Under the pieces are notes generated by a model. It worked only from the letters and a program-made list of their open reading frames with translations, made no database searches and was not told where the DNA came from. From Oscheius dolichura (taxonomy: Eukaryota > Nematoda > Chromadorea > Rhabditida > Rhabditidae), in the NCBI GenBank assembly GCA_932521035.1, contig OW051495.1, positions 10,664,001 to 10,728,000 of the forward strand: a DNA stretch of 64,000 nt. Reading direction: 5' to 3'. Each line of letters begins with the position of its first letter. Position 1 is the first letter of the stretch. The position numbers and the translations under genes are program-made. Of this stretch, positions 24,285 through 35,111 are shown piece after piece.

Positions 24285-24538
24285 CCTCCTCCCTTCAAAC
24301 TCGTGTATTTATCCCTTATATAGATCTGGACAGAATGATCTCAGTTCACTTTACTCCTCCTCCTATACCTGATCTGTACCCGCCACAACAACTTTGTGCT
24401 TTAGTCCTAGTCATTTCTGGTTAGCATTTTTACTCCCTCTCCACCAATAACGTGTCTACAGGTGTATATATCCCCCTTCATCCCCCAAAAGGTTCCTGTG
24501 ATCTTTTCGATACTGTAATAGAATTAAATTTTATTGTA

Positions 24539-24829
24539 TTATCCGGCGGTTTTAATTACATCTCCCAAATCAGAAAGTGGAAGCAAAACAAATTGGACGA
24601 AGATTAAATGGGCCGGCACAAATATCGTAAGAGCTTCCCCCGGCTTCGTGCAAAGGGGCGACATCAATTTAAAGGGAAATTTGATTATTTTCCTGCGGGG
24701 CAGCACAATTGCTTTCTCTTTGCTCTTTGCCACCGATATTCTTCCGGTCTCGTCTCGTATCATCCGATCTGCCTGAAAACCCGCTCTCCCCCCTTTATAT
24801 GTTTCCGTTTCTTTTCGAGGAATAAGCAT
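24539..24829 (-). CDS. possible 96-residue uncharacterised protein
   Basis: A single open frame starting MLIPRKETETYKGGRAGFQA, with a Lys/Arg-rich middle and a more hydrophobic end (ALTIFVPAHLIFVQFVLLPL). The stop TAA is followed within six bases by AATAAA on the same strand, and the helicase gene converges on it from the other side, so its position is that of a real 3' end. I do not recognise the sequence; an acceptor (TTTTCAG at about 24774) inside it means the N-terminal part could be intronic. Confidence 0.33.
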   Translation of the reverse strand: MLIPRKETETYKGGRAGFQADRMIRDETGRISVAKSKEKAIVLPRRKIIKFPFKLMSPLCTKPGEALTIFVPAHLIFVQFVLLPLSDLGDVIKTAG

Positions 24830-26686
24830 TGCGAACTCATTATCAGGTGGTATCGACTTGTTTACCTTCTCATTCTAATCCTATTAACCAAGCTACAATT
24901 AATCACAATCCAGTTTAATTGATGACCATGTGACACATTTTTGAAAAACACAAGATAAATCTTCGAGGGACCAACTAAGCCATAGGCGTCGATATTCCAG
25001 TATCAGGTTTCGAAACCAATACTTTCCACAACTAAGGAAATAGCCATAGTCTAATTTAACACTTTTTCCATAAAAGGTGTAAGCTGCATCTGGAAAGAGG
25101 AAGCAATTCCGGCGGCTCATTTCCTGCTCCCTAGCAACTTTAATTTTCAATGTGTCTGGTTAGCGCTTTCTGCTTCCTGGTCCATCTTTTATTATTTATG
25201 TTTCCCTTTTCTTTAAAGAACGGCTTGTCAACGACAACGTTCCAGATTTCTCAGATGATTCTACACATATCCTTTCTGCGACGACTGATGACTTTTCGCA
25301 AGAAACAGTAGGTCTATAATCTATTTCTAATTACGAAGAATGACATTTAGAAAGAAAACTCCTAAGACAGCAAAGGAAAGCCGAACCACGAGTCAAGAAT
25401 CACACCAGTCGACCTCGAAAAAGGTTAAGAAATAAAGATGTTCCTCCCTTGGTCACTAGTTTGGCCTCTGTCGCCATATTTGCACTTTTTATACCCAAAT
25501 TACGTCGGTGACTGCACGGCTTGCTATGTAAATCCTCTTTTGGAATCATTGTTCACTTTGCTTGTTCATTTTTTCAATATTTCTCCTTGCCAATCTTTGT
25601 CCAGAAGACAGTTTCTCTCCCCTTTGCTGACCTTGAGGGGCAGTTCATCTGTTGTCAAATCGGATTGACGGGACTAGACCATTGTATGGGCGATTTGTTC
25701 CACATCACAAGCTGTTAGGATGGGGAAAAGAGGAAGTTTGTATTTTCATCTCGACACAGCCGACACCTTGACTTCTAATAGATCTCAACACATCTCTACG
25801 ATGTTTCGTCTACTGGTTTTTTGACCTGAATGAGAAATGATGAATTAGGCGCAACTTTTACACCCTGCACCCAAAAAATGTTTCAGTTGCATTGAAGGCC
25901 AACTTTTGCCGGGTATTGACTTTTCCTTGCTGCTCCTCACCCAATTTATCTTTTATAATGTGTAGCCAAATCCTTTAAAAAGACCGTTCCTTTAAATCAG
26001 TAACGTTTTGCCGAGGCAAAAAGTCTGTACGGCAATTCTGTCTCTTCTCCCTCTTTCGCTGCACTGATCTCCAATTTCTTGTACAGTGACGTTTGGCCGG
26101 TACTGCAGGGTAATGATACCGAAATTTCTCTTTCTGTCCAAGGTTTCCGACTACAATTTCTTCTTTCTCCACGCGAGGCAGCTGTCAACCACCCCATAAA
26201 ATCCGCTAGACCGTAATGCACTTCTGTCTAGTCCTTCTCTTCCTATTCAATGTTCACATCCTTATTTTACCCTTCTAAAGAACACGAAGATGAATAACAC
26301 GTGGTCATTCGCCGTATATTTCAAAGGTGTCGACTCGATTCGGGTGCGAATGACACCCCCCTGTCTCCCCTATGAAAAACGAACCAGTTTGTTCTGTCTC
26401 TGCCCCTTCCTCCAGGGCTTCCTCTATCATTTGTTTTCTTTTCTGCACCTATTTGTAATCGAGCGAAGGTGAGAATAACTCCCCTTAAGGTCGCCATTGT
26501 TTTCAGTGCATTTTGTTTCTGTATTTTTGGCCGTCTCCTTTCTTCTTTTTGTCTGAACTCTGCCCAACTCTGCTTCTTTTAGATCCGGTGTTCTTCCAAG
26601 TTATTGGTCAGCCGTACTATTGTAAAGAAAAGCATTTTTAATTGAAAAAGAAGAAATAATAGACGACGAAGACCGTCTACAGAAGT
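24830..26686. other. gene-poor stretch with weak exon-like segments
   Basis: Around 25090-25500 on the plus strand, three segments separated by plausible 39-60 base introns stay in frame and end in a hydrophobic segment followed by KLRR; there is no Met at their left end. The rest (25500-26686) shows nothing I can support. Confidence 0.35.
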
Positions 26687-29600
26687 ATGAAGGAAACCTC
26701 CATACAGGAAGAGGTAAGTGCAAACGGGCATTATCTTTTACACCAAGGCGACAAGGGGGCAGACACCCTAACCCCCCTGACCTATGATTGTGTACAAGGA
26801 ACCGCCCTTGGCATTCTTCAACGGTCTCGTGTAAAATGGCAGGGCCAGTAAAGGGTAATCTATAAAATGGGCAATGTAATCGACTGTAAATACTTCCCTG
26901 TGGATACATTTGCATGATTACACAAGAAAACCTTTAGACCACATTTGTGGGCCTTTTTCTTTTGTTATTGATGTGAGTGAAAGTTCCTTCAAGTAGGTAC
27001 TCTTTTTGATCTACCCCTCATTGAGGGTAAAAAAAGATGACGTGCTATTTTGACTGTTTCCCTTCAACACTTTTCTTCCCTTTTCAATATACCTCTTTGT
27101 CAGGCGGACGCCTCTTCCCTGGCCTCTCCTTCTCCTCTTCCCACCCGTCGAGTCAATACCACAACACCGGAAGGTAAGCTTACTTTCTCTTCTTTCCCCC
27201 CCCGCTATGCAGTGCTATGCCCCCGACGGCCACATTAATATTTTGCTAACCGATGGAGAACCAGCATCCGATCTTCTTCGTCAGATCCACCAAAGTAACG
27301 TTTAACCAGGATGGGGCAAAGACTGCAGTGTCAAGTTGAACCCATGACTTTTATTGCTGGGACGTGATGGTTGCTATTGGTCATTAGGACAGAACTTTTG
27401 GAATGACGTGTGTAAAAGAGAGAATTCGTCATTTGGGGACAGACTATAAAAAAGACGAAGTTTCAGAAGACTCTGAAAAGGGATCTTTGAGGAGTAACCA
27501 ATCAAAAAGTTCGAGATTTGAACTGTCGTCGGCGGATAAACTCGGAGATTCTCCCAGAATGTATTGTTTTTTAACCAAGTGAAGTATTCTTAATTTACAG
27601 GGAGCCAAAAAGAATAAACGAGGTTGTCAATGACGTCGAACCGCACCAACGGTCCATTTTGAAGGTATTTACAGTTTCGTTGAAGATCTAATTCTGGAAA
27701 GACACTGATTTACAAAATATAGTAGCATTAATTTATTTAAGGAGTTTGCTTCCAGGGCTCTCACGGCTATAGAATCCGTCCCCAACTGGAAAAGAGACTC
27801 TCCTTCGATACAACTGTAGTTGATGTGCCTCTTGAGAAATACGGCGACCGCCTTCGAGATACAATCGGTTAGTTTTAACGCTTGCCTACAAAAATGGGCA
27901 ACCATTCTCAAAGGACTATTTTTCAGCTCAGATGCGTAAATCGACGGAGACACTGGATGAAAAGCCACCGCCTCCACTGCCTACGCCACAGGCTACCAGA
28001 TCCAGTAAGTCTTCGATTTTCAGGACCACAGAAGAAGAAAAATGTTTTACAGAATTCCACCACAGCTTCTATTGGTTGGCGTTAAATCATCGCCGGTTGG
28101 GCTTAAGCCATTTTGCTATGCTATTCATCTTGGCTATTTATTCTCTTACGGGTGCGGTTCTTTTCTATTGGAGTGAGCATCAATATGAAGTTGATGTAAG
28201 ATCGGACCGCCGTAATCCCCATACTTTCCATTTTCAGACCGTTGCAAATACTATGGCAAGAATGCAAGACTATTTCTCAGTGCTTTCGGAAGAATTGGAA
28301 GCTCGTTACAATTACACTTTAAATTTGAACAATACGGATGTGGCTGCCTGGCTAGAGGTAAGGCACAGCGTTGCCTATTTATGGAAATATTTGAAGGATG
28401 TGTACATCCGCTCTTTACAACAAGAGGGGATCTATCAGTGGACCACGTATTACAAGGCAGAAAACCCCACAAATAATATGAAATGGTCATTTCCTGGTGC
28501 CATCTTCTTCACGTTTAACGTGTTTACTACTACAGGATACGGTAGACAGTGTTATCTAACGGGAAAATCTATTTCTTTTAGGTTCAATCACGTGTCAAAC
28601 TAGAATTGGCCAGCTTCTGACCATAATCTATGGAACACTATTCATTCCCGTCACTTTGGTCATTGTCCGTGACATCGGTCAACTCTTCCTGGTCTATTTG
28701 ACTAAACTCTATGCAATCTGCCTCATCTCTTTCAGGTAACTGGCAATTCCACCATTTCCTTTATTTCTGTAATGTAACCTCAACTTTTTGATTATTCCAG
28801 GCGAGCCAGGGGACACGATGAAGGCGATGAAGGGGAAATTATTCGTCTGCCGATTTTCTGGTCCATTTTAACTCTGTGCACTTTTCTTGGAGCTACGACG
28901 ATTTTCGTCCATGCGTTCGATGACGCGGAGGGGGATGAACCGAATACCGGGCTGCCGTGGTTCCTGTCCCTCTACTTTGCCTGGGTGTCGATGAGCACCG
29001 TCGGCTTCGGAGATGTCATGCCTACGAACGTTACGGTAACCAGAGTAGAAATTGAAGGAGAGGAAATGAAATCTTCAGTTCAACCCGATAGTAGCCTTGG
29101 TCTTCTTCTTCGCTCTGCCAATTATGAAAGTCGTTAATCGTGTTACCTATGTGGCTATTGAAAACGGAATCTTTGGTAAGTTAAGGGGGTATTTTTGGTA
29201 TGCGGGGAACGATGGTCTTTGACTCCTCCCCAACAATAGTTATCCAATTACTATTATTCAAATTGCGTTATCTCAGAATTAGCCCACCTGGTTCATTCCC
29301 TTTCCTAAGATAATTTGCAACAATTTCATTTTCATAGCACCGCAGAACAATCATCAACTTTCAGGTACTCTTACCGTATTGGAGAATCGTTTCGATTCTT
29401 GGCTACACGGTGAACTACCACAAGACATTGAGGTTTGCTCCTTGTTTCCGTAAACAAAAATTCTATTATAGGCTCGGTCTCGTCGCTCTTCCATTGTTTC
29501 TCGTCGATCTGCGTGGTCGGACGAAGTGGAACAAGAAGAACCGCCCCCGGGTGGAGTCTCTAACGAATGGATTAACAACTTCACTATCCGTTCTATTGCT

Positions 29601-29753
29601 ACATTTATGAAAGCGGATGGTGACGTCTACGCTGGAGGATTCGGACGTGTCCATTTGAGAAAAGGAGATCTCGTAGGGCAGGCAACGCCAACCGACACGG
29701 TGAACAGTCAAGTGGGACGTGGACGGAGCCGAAATCGGGGGGATGATAATTAA
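26687..29753 (+). CDS. two-pore-domain potassium channel (TWK family)
   Basis: Plasma-membrane leak K+ channel. M1 is FAMLFILAIYSLTGAVLFYW; pore 1 is FNVFTTTGYG (about 28510-28541); M2 is GQLLTIIYGTLFIPVTLVIV followed by RDIG, a TWK hallmark. M3 is FWSILTLCTFLGATTIFV; pore 2 is AWVSMSTVGFGDVMP; M4 is NPIVALVFFFALPIMKVV. The extracellular M1-P1 cap is long, with N-glycosylation sequons (NYT, NNT). Core exons: 27403-27560, 27601-27664, 27756-27867, 27927-28195, 28238-28541, 28582 onward. Two upstream exon-like pieces (26687-26713, 27104-27173) fit splice signals, but their phase does not join the exon containing 27403, so the true start may be the ATG at 27403 or use an exon I missed. The cytoplasmic tail is Arg/Ser-rich, ending RGRSRNRGDDN. 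Confidence 0.9.
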
Positions 29754-29847
29754 CCTCTGCATTTTATTAGGTCTTCTGTCTGTCTGTTGTCTGTGACAAA
29801 AAAAGGAAATGAATCATAATAACAAGACTATTCACAATGTTTTGTAC

Positions 29848-30434
29848 TCATTCGGCGGTGTACCTGTAGCCGATGATAATGGGATCAGAGGTGGGATAGT
29901 TCAGCATCATACATTGGACGGGAGAGAAGAAACAGTTACGGTCGTATTTCTTTACTTGGGGCTGTTGGATGATGCCCGACGGCCATTGAGCAGCTACTGA
30001 TCTGAACATCTAGCATTTCTGTAGAAATCAGAGTGATCTAGATGTTTTTCCGCCTTCCGGAGACCAAAAGGCTACCGTAATTTTACCATAAAAAGATCGA
30101 CAAACCGCCTGTGCCCTTTTATGACTCTCTAAGCGATTTACAGTGACTTCATGTTGTGGGAAACGTCATAGGATCAAAATTTAGACATCTTACTGAACCA
30201 GTTCTTTGAATCACGAGAGAGAGAGAGGGGAAGAAGACTTTTCCGCCAGAGGACGACAATAACTGCTTCTGCAGAGTTCAGTGTCACGTACAAGGCCGGT
30301 CTCTTCCCCACTCCCCACTACAGGAGGTAGGAAAATATTAAGACTCACTGTGAGGGGTAGTAGCGGAATGACCTGGCATCGGGGAGAGAGGCCGCTGAGA
30401 CTGTGATGACAGCTAGGAGCCAAGGAAGGAGCAT
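29848..30434 (-). CDS. secreted peptide precursor with allatostatin C-like loop
   Basis: Exon 1 (30434-30349) and exon 2 (30001-29848) join at GT/AG in phase to 79 residues. The start MLLPWLLAVITVSAASLPDA is a clean signal peptide. After RSFRYYPSQ and a short spacer comes a dibasic site, VKK, then YDRNCFFSPVQCMM. The C-F-F-S-P-V-Q-C loop has the spacing and aromatic/Pro pattern of allatostatin C (C-Y-F-N-P-I-S-C in insects). A 22-residue tail with Tyr and Ile follows, ending YRYTAE; it carries no second dibasic site and no amidation Gly before one. A TTCTATTCAG acceptor lies just before the ATG region. The 347-base intron contains GA repeats. Function as a neuropeptide is inferred; the family link rests on one motif. 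Confidence 0.62.
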
Positions 30435-30962
30435 GGTCCACGCTCTGAATAGAAATTGGATAATAGGGGTATAATCGGGGTAGGCGTTGGCATGAGTAGA
30501 GAGTGAAAGAAATGCAATTAAATCGGGATTAAAATGTTGCAGAGTAACTTTTTTGAATAATAACTACGTTTCTTTAATAGTATTTGGACCGGGAGCGCTG
30601 TGAAGAGGTCTCTTCAAAACACAGGGATAAGATTACACATTACAAAATTTATATGGATCAAAAGGTTCGTTGAAATGAAGAACATTACAAACCGCTTTAA
30701 CATACGGCTAATTTAGGAAGAGACGGACAAGGCTCATTGACTTCAGGAAGTGCATTCGAGGGTGGATGGGTTCAAAAAGAGAGGGTGTTACAAATCGGAC
30801 AAAGAATCACCAAACTTTTGCCATTTTCGGACCTTAACGTTAGGGGCTCCACTCTTTTTAAAACAGAATGTGGACTAAAGACACCTGAACGTATGATCCA
30901 GCCCCCGTTAGATAAGCCTGTAACCTCTCGTGATCAGTTTTTGAGCTAGTAATGACGTCTCT

Positions 30963-31028
30963 TTAAAGGGACTCTATGGTACTTCCTTTTTCGTACCCTA
31001 ATTAGGAAGTACCATAGAATCCCTTTAA
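30963..31028. repeat. inverted repeat, 25-base arms
   Basis: Arms 30963-30987 and 31004-31028 are reverse complements with one mismatch, separated by 16 bases. The sequence would fold as a long hairpin. There is no neighbouring gene end to make it a terminator; a miniature transposon or small-RNA precursor are alternatives. Confidence 0.75.
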
Positions 31029-33810
31029 GGGGGCCTCTGGACTTGGATACAGTAGAAGAAATAGCGAAAGTATTAGATAGCAAAGAAGGAATATGAAATA
31101 CTTGCTAGATCGGCTCTTTATAAGTTTGCAAACCACGCGTCACTTATCCCTCGACAATCCAAAACAACAGAGCTTTCTAAGATTATTGGACTTGTTTTTT
31201 TGTTTATTTTCCGGTAACTACAACCAAACAACATAAATTTGAGCCTGATCACCGCCTTTTGATCTACGTCAACCGAGCTCAGCTGGGTTTTAATAGAATT
31301 CTTAAGGAGGATACAATAAAACTAGCTTTTCCTTCCTTGAATTATTCAAAAACATGGCTAATGGGAGGTTTTTCAGTAGCTTCAAAAGAAAACGATAGGC
31401 GTCATTGTGTAAATAGACGAAAGAAGAAGAAATGTCTCTGTCTGGGATGTATTTCCGTTGTAAGAATAGCCCTCCGGACGGACATGTCTCCCTTTTTTGG
31501 AATGATCTCTTAACGTCAATTTCCAATCTTCTAGCAGCGATGAAATAGTTTACTTCAACAAATCTTCAAAGATTGTCCAGGAGAGGGAAAGGAGCACAAG
31601 GCTGCTTCTTGTTATGGTAGCCATATTTGTTGGAAAAGTGTGTCCCAAATGAACGCATCGTTCGTTAGAAGAAATTAAACAGGAATGCCGAAGAAGTTTC
31701 ATATTAAGGGCACCGTGGTCCTTATGCAAACGAACAGATTTCAGAAGTTCGCCTTTCAGGAGTACTTCAGGAGTACAGGTACTTTGAGTTATTTGTTTTC
31801 TTACACTTATTCCATCGGAATGAGTTCAGCATTAGTTTATGGAGGTAAGCTGTTTTTTCTGTTTGAGAATATGATGTGTCTGTTGGTGTTCAAAACAGGA
31901 TGATGCCAACGATGTTTTAAGAGCATGGCTCTGGATAATTGGAGCGGAAATACCAAGGACCCGTGTTGATGAAAAATACGTTTTTAGAAGAAGGGAAGGG
32001 GGAGAGGCAGATGAAAAATGACTTGCTGAAATTAACTGGGAGGATGGTCATCCATAGACTATTTACTTAATGGCTGATCCCTAGTGGCTACTGAACCCCC
32101 ACTCTCTCTTCCGATCGCTATTACTTCCCGTTTCAAGTCAATTTGACGGGTAAGGGAAGGAACAAAATGAATAGAGCAGTGATTCCCCTTTTATATGTCA
32201 AAAAGGAGTAGCATACTTCAGGATAGATCAATTAAGCACCCACAACAGCTGATCTGCTTTGAAGAACATGTGAGTGAAAATAAATATGGACGAAAAGAGT
32301 TGGAGTTCTCTGAAAGACACGTGATTTGGTCGGCAAGCTAACACAAGTGGCGGCTTCTTAATTTGGAATCTTGATCATAAAACAGACAACTAGATCAGAA
32401 GCAACCTTGAATTTCCGAAACACATTCGTGAGACACATCTCTTATAAAAGAGTACGAATTGGGTACATCCACATCATGCAAACGAGTTTCTTTTTTAGCC
32501 ACTCTGGCCCATAAATTCAAACATACAGTCACATATATTTCATTGTATACAAGGTTGATTTTGATAAGCATGCTGGTGCACTATTTATGCAACATCACCT
32601 AAACGGGCGAAACACGGAGTGTTGAGACAACTCATTCTTATATGTCCATGCTCATTTGTGTTTCTCAGGCATGCAATAATTTTGTTTATTTTTAGAGGGT
32701 AAATGCCCTACCCACTGCAGGAGATAAATTTGGTTCCTGCCGCCCTCGAGTAATTACCAAAATGGAAGAGCAAGCGTAATACTGGCTGACATTGCGTAGG
32801 ATGACGAAAACGAAACCGAACGTTGCGATTGGATTGAGCTGGGCAATGGGTTTTCATACGCAGAAACACGTCGTCAAGTCAATAAAATAGTTCGATGTTG
32901 TTATAGAGAATAGAGGCCATGGTAGGTACCAAGGAAGACATGTGCCACAATGACACCAAATGAGAAAGGGAAAGAATCACTGCTTGGAAGGAAGTCATAG
33001 AACAGGGATAGTTAGGTGCATAAATGTCTGATTAGAGCTAGACATCTGGCGGAAGAGTTGGAAATATTGGAGCTCAAGAAGTTTTCCCTCCCGCCTACAC
33101 GGACATGAACTTGCTGTAGAATTTCCTCTCTCGTTTTAATGATTACTAGGCTGGACTTCCTTTTCCTTTGCAAAGCAAAGATCTTTAAGACAGGAAGTGT
33201 CTTTTAAGCGTATTAAAATGGAGTTGAAGTGAGGTAAAAACAGAGATTCTTACATCTAAAAAACAGAATAAAATGCCGGAAATAGGAGGCAGATTCTAAC
33301 ACAAAACATAACCCCGTATTTTTATGACTATCACTTGTATATCTTGCTGCTTATGCCGCATTATTCGTGAATAAACCAGGGTGAACTGTTTTAGGTTAAC
33401 TAACGTTTCCCTGTTCTTCCCATCACAGCCAAAATAAATAGCGAAAACAGGATAATAAATCATGACGGAAACGGTATACACTGCACGGTGTAGTCAGAAG
33501 GGCCTATTCATAATCATTAGAGAAGTTGGTAATCACTTGTTTGAAAAATTTATGAAACAGCGTATGAATGTGAATGTTTTCCATTTTACGTAGATGAGGA
33601 TATAATCAAGCGAGAGAAGACGAACTCTGACAGACGGATGATACACTCCGAGACGGAAATGTTAGCGGGAGGAGTACTTCCTCCCTCGGCGCGTATATTA
33701 CCTCTTTTCGAGAGGAAACGCGTCTCATTTTGACAAAGGGAAGGACAACGTTTCACGCAACAAATTCTTGGTAACTGTTTTTCTTCAAAGGACGGTGTCT
33801 TTTGAGCTAG

Positions 33811-33938
33811 AGTCCATTTCCAACGGATATTCCTCGGAAAACCTCTCCGCTATGGGACGAGAAAGCTTTCAGACATGGTCCCATAGCGGAGACGCGCCGC
33901 CAACTTTGAATCCGTGGAATATCCGTTGGAAGTGGACT
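33811..33938. repeat. nested inverted repeat, 128 bases
   Basis: Outer arms 33811-33833 and 33916-33938 (23 bases, one mismatch) enclose perfect inner arms 33844-33858 and 33878-33892 (15 bases). The whole unit is a long imperfect palindrome, as in foldback or MITE elements or a pre-miRNA-like hairpin. I see no transposase or clear target-site duplication. Confidence 0.75.
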
Positions 33939-35111
33939 ATATGAGTTAAGATCTAGTTGTGGAAGGCTTTGTGGAGTCATTAGATCCGTTGACTACAATT
34001 AAAGAGCACCACATCTGCCGGATTCTATCTGCCGCCTTATTTTGGAGGGAGGACGTTGAAAGCTCAAAGCTTACGTAATATGTACGTTAATCTGAATTAG
34101 TACAACGCCTACAGCCGGTGGTTACTAGGGAAGAAAAAGCTAACGACTCAAAATGACGGCAGCATAAATTGAAAACTGGCAGTAGTATATTACGTCCAAA
34201 ATTAGAGCAATAAGCTCTTTTCGGACTTGGATTTACCGCTTTTGCGGCTAGTAGACTAGTGGAATCAAGGCTCAAACCAGAAAAAAAAGTAGAAAATTTC
34301 GTCTTCAGAACATCATCTCGTAGACAGGAAGATGCCTCATTTAATATGGGATGACGTGCAATTAAAAGAAAGAACCTGCATGAATAATTTATGTGAGCTG
34401 TCGAGTGCAAAGGAAATGTTGTTTTCATATCTGCTGCATAATTAGCAGAACTGAGTGTGATTTCCTCTTTTTTGAGAGGAAACATTGGACGACTACAAAC
34501 GTGATGAACTAGTATGATGTAGTTTACGAACCATCCTATCGGCCTCCCCATATTTCTGCTATCACAGCTTCTAACTTGGCTCGCTACGTTGTGGGAAACT
34601 TCGTTCTGTGATCTGGTCACCCTGGAGACCGTTCACACCTCTCCGCCGCCATCAAGCGACTAGCTAAGCGTGAGAAAGTCTTCGAGGCTTCTCGAAGCAC
34701 AACGGCTGAATAGAAGATCTCTCCAGGTAATAACAAAGACCATTTCCCTCCTTTCAATCCGGCAGATGTGTAAATGAGTTGAAGCAACGATTAGAGCTGC
34801 TCAAAGCTTGTTCCGCGTAGAGGCGAGAGCAGCGCGGTTCAGTTTCTATCATCATAGCCTTGTTCCCGTGTATCTCTTCTGCAAATCCCTTTATGCTTAC
34901 AAACTTTTCTGCTTGTTTTCTTCGCCAAAAAGTCGTTCCCTTAAAGATATGATAGCAGAGGGGAGTTTAACTGTGTTTGTCCACTGACTCAACAGCTGAT
35001 AACTGGGGGCATGACTGAAAACTCGACGTGTCCTTTGTCCGTTTTAAATTTTTTTTAAACATTCCTCTGCTCTTTAATTCCGTGATCACATTACTAAAAT
35101 ATATTTTCAGA

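Larger units (their letters stand above)
30435..35111. other. 4.7-kb gene-poor region
   Basis: No spliced gene could be built on either strand. It contains two strong inverted repeats (listed separately), and a 177-codon minus-strand open frame at 34620-34087 without recognisable domains. A perfect short hairpin (CTTCGAG/CTCGAAG) lies at about 34680-34697. Its right end should hold the promoter or leader of the first prominin-like gene. Confidence 0.5.

Noticed and set aside
31685-31903. Plus-strand frame starting MPKKFHIKGTVVLMQTN, which recalls the N-terminus of plant lipoxygenases
   Set aside because: Only about a dozen residues resemble it, the rest is AT-rich low-information text, and no further exon or catalytic domain follows.
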